Source: VRUE01 sp035997045 (GTDB taxonomy: Bacteria; Actinomycetota; Thermoleophilia; Solirubrobacterales; 70-9). Taken from it: DNA of 18,124 bases. Positions within the stretch are counted from its first letter, which is position 1. Each line of letters begins with the position of its first letter. The notes beneath the pieces were generated by a model, which was given only the letters and a program-made list of their open reading frames with translations, had not been told where the DNA came from and did not search any database. The stretch lies in NCBI GenBank assembly GCA_035997045.1, contig DASYIY010000100.1, positions 1-18,124 of the forward strand. Direction: 5' to 3'. A program made the position numbers and the translations under genes. Below, in pieces: positions 7,216 to 13,796 of the stretch.

Positions 7216-7479
7216 TTAGTTGCCGTGGATGAGATTGAGGATGTCGTTGTAGTAGTAGACGACCGCGAGGCCGATGACGACGCCGGTCAGGACCAGGGCG
7301 GCAAGGACGAACAGCGAGAGAAAGCCGGCGGCGGCCTTCTCCCATATGCGCCCGTAGGAGCTGACCGCCGGAACCAGGATCAGGCCGACGAAAGCACTCA
7401 GGCTGACCAATCCGGCTGCACCGAAAAGGATGTACTCATGGTCGATCTTCTGCAGTGCCAGCGGCAACACGTGGCTCAT
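7216..7479 (-). CDS. Small two-helix membrane protein, unknown function
   Basis: An 87-residue protein starting MSHVLPLALQKIDHEY, followed by two long hydrophobic helices separated by a short polar loop with SSYGRIWEK. It ends with a Tyr-rich segment, VVYYYNDILNLIHGN. Its start (ATG 7479, or GTG 7470) lies inside the last codons of the DedA-PAP2 gene, an overlap of about 44 nt, which suggests translational coupling. The frame stays open for 21 codons further upstream, but those residues are antisense-like and overlap PAP2 more deeply. No signal peptide or known family is recognised. Its place directly after the phosphatase gene makes a membrane partner role possible, but that is a guess. Confidence 0.75.
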   Translation of the reverse strand: MSHVLPLALQKIDHEYILFGAAGLVSLSAFVGLILVPAVSSYGRIWEKAAAGFLSLFVLAALVLTGVVIGLAVVYYYNDILNLIHGN

Positions 7480-8953
7480 TCTGGCGAATCGTGGTGATGA
7501 CCAGCGCCACGGCCGCGCAAAGGGAGAAGGCGGCGGCCCCAAGCGCCCAGCCGGCGCTGACGTCGCTGAGGTAGTGAACGCTGAGGTAGACGCGCGAGAG
7601 TCCGACCAGCGCGGTCAGCGCGATCCCGGCCGCGATCACCGCGGCGCCGCGCGCCATCCCGACCCGCAGCCGCATCACGATCGTCACCGCCAGCCAGACG
7701 TAGAAGGTGGAGCAGGCGGCGTGGGCGCTGGGGAAGGAGGAGCCGGAGACACCGATCAGGCCGCCGCCCGGCCGCGGCCGGTCGACCGCGTCCTTGATCT
7801 CGTGCACGCCGATGAAGATCAGCGCGGCGCCGGCGACCAGCACGCCGAACTCCGCCCAACGGCGACGAGCGACCAGCAGCGCCGCGGCGACCAGCGCCAT
7901 CAGGCCGGTGACGGCGCTCGAGCCGAGGTGTGTGAAGACCTTGGAGAAGCCGGTCAGCCAGCTCGCCTGCAGCCGTTCCGCCAGTTCGATCGCCGTCGTG
8001 TCGCCCGGCGTCGGCCCGGGTTCGCCGTTGACGATCACTGTGTAGGCAACGAGGACGAAGGTGGACACGGCGAGGATCGCCATCAGCGAGGTGAACTCGA
8101 GGCCGAAGGTGCCGCCAGGGGTCACCCGCTCCCAGAGGAACTCGAGCTGGGGACGGAAGCGGCGGGTGAGGACGACGATCCAGCGGGTCGCGGCGTGGCG
8201 CTCCATCCAGGCGACCGCGGCGCGCCGGTTCCCCTCGACCCGGAAGTGGCGGACCGCGGTGACGACGGCGACGACGGCGACGATCGTCGTCGCCAGCACG
8301 AAGGCGCCGCGACCGGCGTACTTGGCGGCGCTCTCGATACTGCGCGAGAAGAAGTAGCCGACCAGGATGTGGGCGCTGGCCCAGAGCCCGGTGCCGAGGA
8401 TGCTGTAGGGGACGAAGGCGCGGTAGCGCATCCCCGAGCTGCCGGCGATGAACGGGGCGAAGGCGCGGACGAGGCTGATGAAGCGGCCGATGAAGATCGT
8501 CTTGCCGCCGTGACGGGAGAAGTAGTCCTCGACCTTTTCGAAGCGCTCGTGGCCGATGCCGACCCGCGGCCCGTGCTTGAGCACGAACTCGCGCCCGAGC
8601 CGGCGGCCGATGAAGAAGCTGGTCGTGTCCCCCGCCCAGGCCGAGAACCAGGCGATCGCGATCAAGAGGTAGATGTCGATCGCGCCCTGGCCGGCAACGG
8701 CGCCACCGAGCAGCATCACGGTCTCGCCGGGGACGACGAGGCCGACGAAGGCACCGGTCTCGGCGAAGGCGAAAACGCCGACCAGGAGGTAGGTCCAGGC
8801 GCCGAGGGTGTTGGAAACGTCTTCGAGCAGGCCCTGCAGGTCGAGGCTGCCGAGCTCGCGGCTGATCATGTAATAGCCGAACGCCACCGCCGCGGCGACG
8901 ATCGCGATCAGCAGGCGTTTGCGGTTGCCGCCGCCCTCCCCCGGCAACTTCAC
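7436..8953 (-). CDS. DedA (VTT)-PAP2 phosphatase fusion membrane protein
   Basis: A 505-residue fusion. Residues about 45-205 form a DedA/VTT domain: EtGAFVGLVVPGE, a GDTTSFFIGRRLG helix, and GRFISLVRAFAPFIAG with its reentrant-loop Arg. A linker with one or two helices and a basic stretch (about 206-310) follows. Residues about 320-490 form a PAP2 lipid phosphatase domain with all three motifs: K387-x6-R394-P395, PSAH at 408-411 (the usual motif is PSGH), and S453-R454-x5-H460-x3-D464. DedA proteins include undecaprenyl-phosphate translocases and PAP2 proteins include undecaprenyl-pyrophosphate phosphatases, so carrier recycling is a reasonable hypothesis. The start is GTG 8953, overlapping the ispE stop as GTGA. 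This domain pairing is known from other bacteria. Confidence 0.93.
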   Translation of the reverse strand: MKLPGEGGGNRKRLLIAIVAAAVAFGYYMISRELGSLDLQGLLEDVSNTLGAWTYLLVGVFAFAETGAFVGLVVPGETVMLLGGAVAGQGAIDIYLLIAIAWFSAWAGDTTSFFIGRRLGREFVLKHGPRVGIGHERFEKVEDYFSRHGGKTIFIGRFISLVRAFAPFIAGSSGMRYRAFVPYSILGTGLWASAHILVGYFFSRSIESAAKYAGRGAFVLATTIVAVVAVVTAVRHFRVEGNRRAAVAWMERHAATRWIVVLTRRFRPQLEFLWERVTPGGTFGLEFTSLMAILAVSTFVLVAYTVIVNGEPGPTPGDTTAIELAERLQASWLTGFSKVFTHLGSSAVTGLMALVAAALLVARRRWAEFGVLVAGAALIFIGVHEIKDAVDRPRPGGGLIGVSGSSFPSAHAACSTFYVWLAVTIVMRLRVGMARGAAVIAAGIALTALVGLSRVYLSVHYLSDVSAGWALGAAAFSLCAAVALVITTIRQNEPRVAAGTAEDRP

Positions 8954-9780
8954 GGCGCCCTACCTGCCTCGCAGACGATCGCGTCGTAGCGGTCGAGCTC
9001 CGCCGCCGCGGCGCCGGCCGCGGCGAGGCTCTCGAAGAGACCGAACGCGGTCGGCCCGGAGCCGGTCAGCAGCGCGAGCGGGGCGCCTGCCGTGCGCAGG
9101 GCATCGAGGGCGTCGCCGATTCGCGGTCGCAGCGAGCGCGCCGCCGGCTCGAGGTCGTTGACGAGCAGCTCGGGATAGGCAAGCGGCGAGGCACCGGCGC
9201 CCGCGGCGCTGCGCAACCGCTGCGCCAGCCGATCGAGCTCGGCGGCATCGCGACCGAGGCCGAGCCGGTCGGCCTCGGCGAACACGGCCGCGGTGCCGAG
9301 GCCGCCGCCATCGGGCAGCAGCACAACCGCGTGCGGCGCCGGCTCCGGCAAACGCTCGATCTTCTCCCCCACGCCGCCGACCAGGGCCGGCGCCGGGGTC
9401 AGCTGCGAGGGCACGTCGGCGCCCAGCCCAACCGCGATCTTCTCCAAGTCCGCGACCTCTCCCTGAGCCATGCGCAGCACCGCCGCCGCGTCGGCGCTGC
9501 CGCCCCCGAGGCCCGCGGCAACCGGGATCCGCTTCTCGATCTCGATCCGCAGGGGCGGGCCATCCCAGCCGCGCTCGCGCAGCGCCGCCAGCGCCCGCGC
9601 GGCGAGGTTCTCGCCCTCCACCCCCGCGCAAATGACCTCGTCGTGCTCGGCCTCGACAACCGCGATCGGGTCGCCCAGGGCCAGCGGCTCGAACAGCGAG
9701 CAAAGCTCGTGCAGGCCGTCGTCCCGCCGTGGGCCGAGGTAGAGGCAGAGGTTGAGCTTTGCGGGGGCGTGGATCTGCAC
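8950..9780 (-). CDS. ispE: 4-diphosphocytidyl-2-C-methyl-D-erythritol kinase
   Basis: A 276-residue GHMP kinase of the non-mevalonate (MEP) isoprenoid pathway. It phosphorylates CDP-methylerythritol at the 2-hydroxyl in the cytosol. The N-terminus APAKLNLCLYLG carries the catalytic-site Lys (about 8). The ATP loop is IPVAAGLGGGSADAAA (about 85-100). LGADVPSQL provides the Asp (about 122) where other IspE proteins have GADVPFFL, and the C-terminal GHMP motif reads LTGSGPTAFGLF. The start is GTG 9780, sharing one base with the rsmA stop (TAGTG), and it overlaps the DedA-PAP2 gene by four bases. The tatD-rsmA-ispE order is the usual actinobacterial one, though no rpf gene lies between tatD and rsmA here. 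The call is secure. Confidence 0.96.
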   Translation of the reverse strand: MQIHAPAKLNLCLYLGPRRDDGLHELCSLFEPLALGDPIAVVEAEHDEVICAGVEGENLAARALAALRERGWDGPPLRIEIEKRIPVAAGLGGGSADAAAVLRMAQGEVADLEKIAVGLGADVPSQLTPAPALVGGVGEKIERLPEPAPHAVVLLPDGGGLGTAAVFAEADRLGLGRDAAELDRLAQRLRSAAGAGASPLAYPELLVNDLEPAARSLRPRIGDALDALRTAGAPLALLTGSGPTAFGLFESLAAAGAAAAELDRYDAIVCEAGRAP

Positions 9781-10544
9781 TAAGCCGATTCGCGCAGCTT
9801 CGCCGATAGCGCGGCGAAATCGTCGGGCGAGAGCGACTCCGCCCTCGCGTCGGCCGCCAGTCCCAGCTCCTCCAGCGCAGCGCGGGCCGGGGCGAGCGAG
9901 CCCGGCCGGACGTGCTCCAGCGAGCGCGCCAAAGACTTGCGGCGATGGGCGAAGGCGGCGCGGACCAGCTCGTGCGTCGCCGGGTCGGCGCCCGGCCCAG
10001 TGCGGCGCAGGCCGAGGATTGCCGAGTCGACCCGTGGCCGCGGCCGGAAGACGGCGGGATCGACCTTGCGGACCAGCTTCACCTCGCAGGCAAGCTGGGC
10101 GATCACGCTCGGCGAGCCGTAGGTGCGGCTGCCGGGTGCGGCGCGTAGGCGGTCGGCGATCTCGCGCTGCACCATCACCGTCCAGCGCGTGACCCCCGGC
10201 AGCTGCTCGATCGTGCGCAGGATCAGCGGCGTCGCCACCGAGTAGGGCAGGTTGGAGACGACCGCGGTCGGGGCGGGCTCGAGGACGGTGAAGTCCAGCT
10301 TCATCGCGTCGCCCCAGTGCAGGCTGGCGTTCGCGCGGGCGGCGAGCGGCGCCAGGGCCGGCTCGAGCCGGCGGTCGAGCTCGATCGAGTGCAGGTGCGC
10401 CGCGGCGTCGGCCAGGCGCTCGCTCAGCACACCTTCCCCGGCCCCGACCTCGAGCACGACATCGCCCTCGCCCAGTTCCGCGTCACGGACGATCGCCTCG
10501 AGCAGGTTCGGGTCGGACAGGAAGTTCTGCCCGAGCCTGACCAC
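9780..10544 (-). CDS. rsmA: 16S rRNA (adenine(1518)-N6/adenine(1519)-N6)-dimethyltransferase
   Basis: A KsgA/Dim1-type methyltransferase of about 254 residues that dimethylates the two adjacent adenines in the 3'-terminal helix of 16S rRNA during 30S maturation. Motifs: RLGQNFLSDPN at the N-terminus, the SAM-binding VLEVGAGEGVLSERL, acidic HSIELDRRLEPAL, the catalytic NLPYSVATPLI, and FRPRPRVDSAIL with the helical C-terminal domain. The start is uncertain. A TTG at 10553 overlaps the tatD stop by seven bases. The GTG at 10544 lies 2 nt after that stop and loses no conserved residue, so I prefer it. The gene is coupled downstream to ispE through TAGTG. Family assignment is secure. Confidence 0.95.
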   Translation of the reverse strand: MVRLGQNFLSDPNLLEAIVRDAELGEGDVVLEVGAGEGVLSERLADAAAHLHSIELDRRLEPALAPLAARANASLHWGDAMKLDFTVLEPAPTAVVSNLPYSVATPLILRTIEQLPGVTRWTVMVQREIADRLRAAPGSRTYGSPSVIAQLACEVKLVRKVDPAVFRPRPRVDSAILGLRRTGPGADPATHELVRAAFAHRRKSLARSLEHVRPGSLAPARAALEELGLAADARAESLSPDDFAALSAKLRESA

Positions 10545-10546
10545 CG

Positions 10547-11317
10547 CTACCAACCGAACAGCGCCTGCGCGTTGGCCTCAACCGTGCGCTCCAGCTCAGC
10601 GTAGGAGACACCGCGAACCTCGGCAACAACCTCGGCGGTGGAGACGACGTAAGCCGGCTCGTTGGGCTTGCCGCGCACCGGCTGTGGGGCGAGGTAGGGG
10701 GCGTCGGTCTCGACCAAGACCAGCTCGTCGGGCAGCTTCGCCGCGGCCTCGCGCAGCTCCTCGGCACTGGGAAAGGTGACGATCCCCGAGAAGGAGCAGA
10801 ACCAGCCGCGCTCGATCGCGTCCTCCACCCGCCAGGGAGCGAGGAAGCAGTGCAGGATCACCCTCACCCCGTCGCCGCGGGCATCGAGGATCTCGAAGAC
10901 GTCGTCGACGGCGCCGGTCTCGTCCTCCGGGTCGCGGGCGTGGATCACGATCGGCAGCTCGCGCTCGCGGGCGATATCGATCTGCGCTTCGAAGGCGCGA
11001 TGCTGGTCGGCCTTGCTGGCGCTCTCGCGGTAGTAGTCGATCCCGGTCTCGCCGATCGCCCGCACCTTCTCGTTCTCCGCCGCGAGCCGGGCGATCCGCT
11101 CGGCTCGCGCATCGTCGAAGCCGGCGGCCTCGGTCGGGTGGCAGCCGACCGTCGCGAAGACGCTCTCGTAGCGCTCGGCGGCACCGAGCGCCAGCCTGTT
11201 GGAGTCCTCGTCGAGGCCGACGTTGAGCATCCGCTCCACCCCGGCCTCGCGCGCCGATGCGACGACCTCGGCCTCGGGCCGCTCGCAGAGGAAGAGGTGA
11301 GTGTGGGAGTCGATCAC
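10547..11317 (-). CDS. tatD: TatD-family metal-dependent hydrolase (DNase)
   Basis: A 256-residue TatD-type TIM-barrel hydrolase. Members are metal-dependent 3'-5' exonucleases or related hydrolases, linked to DNA repair and quality control. Metal ligands are visible as H5 and H7 in DSHTHL, E90 in IGETGIDYY, H126 in IVIHARD, H156 in LHCF and D205 in VETDAPYLAPQP. The full family length is present. The start is GTG 11317. It has no ribosome binding site, but TAGACT ends 7 nt upstream, so the mRNA is probably leaderless. It leads the tatD-rsmA-ispE-DedA/PAP2 run. In many actinobacteria tatD follows metG. Here the flavoenzyme gene and the ABC genes lie between them. Confidence 0.95.
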   Translation of the reverse strand: MIDSHTHLFLCERPEAEVVASAREAGVERMLNVGLDEDSNRLALGAAERYESVFATVGCHPTEAAGFDDARAERIARLAAENEKVRAIGETGIDYYRESASKADQHRAFEAQIDIARERELPIVIHARDPEDETGAVDDVFEILDARGDGVRVILHCFLAPWRVEDAIERGWFCSFSGIVTFPSAEELREAAAKLPDELVLVETDAPYLAPQPVRGKPNEPAYVVSTAEVVAEVRGVSYAELERTVEANAQALFGW

Positions 11318-11324
11318 CGCACGC

Positions 11325-11330
11325 AGTCTA
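11325..11330 (-). promoter_or_regulatory. Putative -10 box (TAGACT) for leaderless tatD
   Basis: TAGACT fits TANNNT and ends 7 nt before the tatD GTG, with no Shine-Dalgarno between them. It abuts the U-rich tail of the terminator at 11339-11374, whose hairpin would occupy the -35 region. Termination of the upstream unit and initiation of the tatD operon are therefore packed into under 60 bp. Confidence 0.45.
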
Positions 11331-11374
11331 AGAACGAAGACGACCCGCGCGCCATCAAGTGCGCGCGGGTCGTC
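11330..11374 (-). terminator. Rho-independent terminator (minus strand)
   Basis: A perfect 14-bp GC-rich stem has arms at 11339-11352 (GACGACCCGCGCGC) and 11361-11374 (GCGCGCGGGTCGTC), with an 8-nt loop. Read on the minus strand it is followed by TTCGTTCTT, a usable U-tract. Read on the plus strand there is no U-tract. It therefore terminates minus-strand transcription arriving from the 11399 stop, 24 nt away, and supports a real minus-strand gene end there. Confidence 0.8.
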
Positions 11375-11398
11375 GACAGCTGGAGAGGCACGAATGGC

Positions 11399-11566
11399 TC
11401 AGCAGTTGAACGGGGAGACCGCAACGGGCAGGCTGGCGGTATCCAGCGAGAGGCCCGGCAGGCCCAGGATGCCGATCCCTTGGACCCCGAGGCCGAGCGA
11501 ATTTATCCCGCCGGTCAGCGAGCTCGTCTGCATGCAGAGAGAATCGATCGCCGGCAGGAAATCCAC
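11399..11566 (-). CDS. Orphan short ORF or 3' remnant of an unrecognised protein gene
   Basis: A minus-strand frame ends at 11399 and encodes a hydrophobic Gly/Leu/Ser-rich C-terminus: two Cys, TSSLTGGINSLGLG, then LGLPGLSLDTASLPV, ending SPFNC. Codons over the last 40 residues almost all end in G or C, as in real genes here, and the stop is followed by a strong terminator. No good start is seen: GTG 11566 (55 residues) and TTG 11608 (69 residues) both lack a proper ribosome binding site. Upstream, the frame dissolves into less GC3-biased sequence and then the start of the oppositely oriented flavoenzyme gene. It is either a very small protein or, more likely, the tail of a longer exported or surface protein gene whose 5' part was lost. 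I do not recognise the family. Confidence 0.45.
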   Translation of the reverse strand: MDFLPAIDSLCMQTSSLTGGINSLGLGVQGIGILGLPGLSLDTASLPVAVSPFNC

Positions 11567-11626
11567 GCCTGAAAGAAACTGCCCATTCGGCTGGGCCCGA
11601 ATTCCCAACTCCAGCGGTCGCTCGAA

Positions 11627-11632
11627 TAGCCT
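11627..11632 (+). promoter_or_regulatory. Putative -10 box (TAGCCT) for the leaderless flavoenzyme gene
   Basis: TAGCCT ends 8 nt before the GTG at 11641. The eight intervening bases are pyrimidine-rich and contain no Shine-Dalgarno. The same hexamer with the same 8-nt spacing stands before the metG GTG. No -35 element is clear. Confidence 0.4.
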
Positions 11633-11640
11633 TCCACCCA

Positions 11641-12816
11641 GTGGCTGATTTCGCCGACTACTACCGTGAGATCTACGCCCGCGGCCTCGGCGGCGAGACG
11701 CCTTCGATCCCGGTCCCGGTCGCCGAGCTGGAGCGCCTAGCCGCGGAGGCGATGGACGAGCGGGCTGCCAACTACGTCTTTGCCGGTGCCGGCCGCGAGG
11801 GCACGATCGACGCCAACCGCGATGCCTTCCAGCGCCGCCGCATCGTGCCGCGGATGCTGCGCGACGTCGCCAAGCGCGACCTCTCGACCACGATCCTCGG
11901 AACGCCGCTGCCCGCGCCACTACTGCTGGCGCCGATCGGCGTGCAGAAGGTCGTCCACGAGGATGGCGAGCTTGCGACCGCGCGCGCCGCGGCGAGCCTC
12001 GGCCTGCCGCTGATCGCCAGCACCAACTCGCACTTCACCCTCGAGCAGATCGCCGAGGCCGGTGACGAGGCCCCGCGCTGGTTTCAGCTCTACTGGCCCA
12101 ACGACCGCGACCTCGCCGCCAGCCTCGTCGGCCGCGCCGAGGCGGCCGGATACGGCGCGATCGTGCTCACCGTCGACACCTTCGTCCCCGGCTGGAAGCC
12201 GCGCGACCTGCAGCAGGCCTGGCTCCCCTTCCTCAACGGGATGGGGGTCGCCAACTACTTCCAGGATCCCGTCTTTCGCGCCGCCCTGGAGCAGACGCCC
12301 GAGGACGACGTCGGCGCCGCAACGGGCCATTTCCTCGGCGTCCAGGCCAACCCCGCGCTCAGTTGGGACGACCTCGAGTGGCTGCGCGAGCGAACGCTGC
12401 TGCCGATAGTGATCAAGGGCATCCAGCACGCCGACGACGCGCGCGAGGCGGCGCAGCGCGGCCTCGACGGCATCGTCGTCTCCAACCACGGCGGCCGCCA
12501 GGTCGACGGCGCGATCGGCTCGCTCGACGCGCTGCCGGCGATCGCTGAAGCGGCGGGGCGCGACCTGACGATCCTCTTCGACAGCGGCGTCCGCAGCGGC
12601 AGCGACGTGATCAAGGCGCTGGCGCTCGGGGCCGACGCGGTCTGCCTCGGCAGGCCCTACATCTGGGGCCTCGCGCTGGAGGGCCAGGCCGGGGTCGAAA
12701 CAGTTCTGAAGATGATCCTCGCCGAGCTCGACCTGACGATGGCGCTCTGCGGCTACACCAGTCCAGATCAGCTCAGCCCGGCCGCTCTCGCCGACGCCCA
12801 AAGCCTATCCCGGTAG
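11641..12816 (+). CDS. FMN-dependent alpha-hydroxy-acid oxidase, lactate 2-monooxygenase-like
   Basis: A 391-residue flavoenzyme of the glycolate oxidase/lactate dehydrogenase family, full length. Conserved residues: Y45 (NYVFAGAGREGT), G100 in APIG, Q149/Y151 (WFQLYWPND), D179 (LTVDTFVPGWKPRD), K259 (IVIKGI), catalytic H283 with R286 (SNHGGRQVDGAI), and the FMN-phosphate site DSGVRSGSD plus ALGADAVCLGRP. Gly at the APIG position and the WKPRDL ... LPFLNGMGVANYFQDPVF segment match mycobacterial lactate 2-monooxygenase, which converts L-lactate plus O2 to acetate, CO2 and water. Substrate is inferred, and other short 2-hydroxy acids are possible. The GTG start has no ribosome binding site. The last codons lie in a large inverted repeat. 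Genes on both sides run the other way, so it is a single-gene unit. Confidence 0.9.
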   Translation: MADFADYYREIYARGLGGETPSIPVPVAELERLAAEAMDERAANYVFAGAGREGTIDANRDAFQRRRIVPRMLRDVAKRDLSTTILGTPLPAPLLLAPIGVQKVVHEDGELATARAAASLGLPLIASTNSHFTLEQIAEAGDEAPRWFQLYWPNDRDLAASLVGRAEAAGYGAIVLTVDTFVPGWKPRDLQQAWLPFLNGMGVANYFQDPVFRAALEQTPEDDVGAATGHFLGVQANPALSWDDLEWLRERTLLPIVIKGIQHADDAREAAQRGLDGIVVSNHGGRQVDGAIGSLDALPAIAEAAGRDLTILFDSGVRSGSDVIKALALGADAVCLGRPYIWGLALEGQAGVETVLKMILAELDLTMALCGYTSPDQLSPAALADAQSLSR

Positions 12817-12917
12817 GGGTTCCACTTAACTTTTTGGATGGAGACGCGCTTGCTAGCGCCACACGGTGGACGCCCAAAAAGTACAAGACGTTCCACCCTT
12901 ACCGGAATAGGCTTTGG
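12798..12917. repeat. Nested ~120-bp imperfect palindrome between convergent genes
   Basis: Three near-concentric inverted repeats. The outer arms 12798-12820 and 12895-12917 match at 21 of 23 positions (CCAAAGCCTAT, then CCGGTA, then GGGT). The middle arms ACTTTTTGG (12829-12837) and CCAAAAAGT (12874-12882) match perfectly. The inner hairpin is GCGCT-TGCT-AGCGC (12846-12859). The element lies between the flavoenzyme gene (plus) and the ABC permease gene (minus). It contains the last codons and stop of the former and ends 6 nt before the stop of the latter. It could be a compound bidirectional terminator (T5 and A5 runs face outward) or a MITE-like insertion. No target-site duplication is evident. 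Confidence 0.75.
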
Positions 12918-12923
12918 CAGCGC

Positions 12924-13796
12924 TCAGAGGTCGCGTCGGGCGAAGATCGCGGCAGCCAGGGCGAGCACCCCCGCGATATAAGCGAGAGCCCAGAGGATCA
13001 GGCCGGGGCCCGCGGCCTCCGAGCCACCGAACGGGCCCAGCTGGAGGACGACACCGGTCAGTCCCGAGGTATTCGAGATCAGGGCGTGCAGGCCGGCGGC
13101 GTAGAGCCCCTCGAAGGGCAGCGCCCAGCTCGCGATACGCCCGATCTCGTGCAGCGAGTCGGAGCCGATCGCGTGGCCGATCTGGGCCAGCAGCCCGGCG
13201 GTAAGGCCGGCGCCGAAGACCATGAAGACGACGATCCCCTGCGCGGTGACGGTGAGCAGGGTCGAGGCCAGCAACGAGAGCGCGGCGATGATCGCGACAC
13301 CGAGGGCGAGGGCCAGCGCCGGACCGAGCAGGTGGTCGGGAGACCAGTGGCCGGTCGCCCGGGTGATCCCCCAGGCGGCGAAGTAGACGACGAGCACGTA
13401 GGCAGCGGAGAGCATCGCGGCACCGGCAAAGCGCGCCAGCAACATTGTTGTGCGGCCGATCGGGCGCACGACGAGCGGCTGCAGCAGCCCCGTCTCGGCG
13501 TCGCCGCGGACCGCGCCGAGGGTGAGGAAGACGGCGAGCACGGCGCCGAGGAAGAGGGTGGCGAACATCGCCATGCCGAAGATCGTCGCCCCGGTGAAGG
13601 CCTTCGGGTCGAGGATCTTCGCTTCCCCGCCGGCGAATTCGTTGGCGTCGCGAAAGGCGAAGTGGGCGCCGAGCGCGTAGAGCGCGAGGAAGCCCAGGGT
13701 CAGCACGAGGACGGCGAGGAAGACTCGCCTGCGGACCCCCTCCTGGATCGAGAGCCCGATCACGGTCACGGCCGAGCGCAGTGGCGAGGGCGTCAT
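12924..13796 (-). CDS. ABC-2 type transporter permease
   Basis: A 290-residue permease with about six hydrophobic helices. A cytoplasmic N-terminus is followed by SIQEGVRRRVFLAVLVL, and an extracytoplasmic-type loop with FRDANEFAGGEAKILDP separates helices 1 and 2. The helix-2 region continues into a coupling segment, RGDAETGLLQPLVVRPIGR, and the C-terminus ends in IFARRDL, typical of ABC-2 permeases. It starts at ATG 13796, overlapping the ATPase stop as ATGA, so the two form one exporter (likely homodimers of each). The substrate cannot be inferred; drug, lipid or polymer export is equally possible. It is the last gene of the ROK-rsmI-metG run and ends 6 nt from the large palindrome. Confidence 0.93.
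   Translation of the reverse strand: MTPSPLRSAVTVIGLSIQEGVRRRVFLAVLVLTLGFLALYALGAHFAFRDANEFAGGEAKILDPKAFTGATIFGMAMFATLFLGAVLAVFLTLGAVRGDAETGLLQPLVVRPIGRTTMLLARFAGAAMLSAAYVLVVYFAAWGITRATGHWSPDHLLGPALALALGVAIIAALSLLASTLLTVTAQGIVVFMVFGAGLTAGLLAQIGHAIGSDSLHEIGRIASWALPFEGLYAAGLHALISNTSGLTGVVLQLGPFGGSEAAGPGLILWALAYIAGVLALAAAIFARRDL

Noticed and set aside
11394..11648. Plus-strand ORF of 84 codons with a GAGG-like ribosome site before ATG 11394, overlapping the flavoenzyme start.
   Set aside because: Its codons include many AGG/AGA and A/T-ending triplets unlike genes here. The peptide is Arg/Pro-rich and antisense-like. The minus strand over the same bases has the better coding signature and a terminator.
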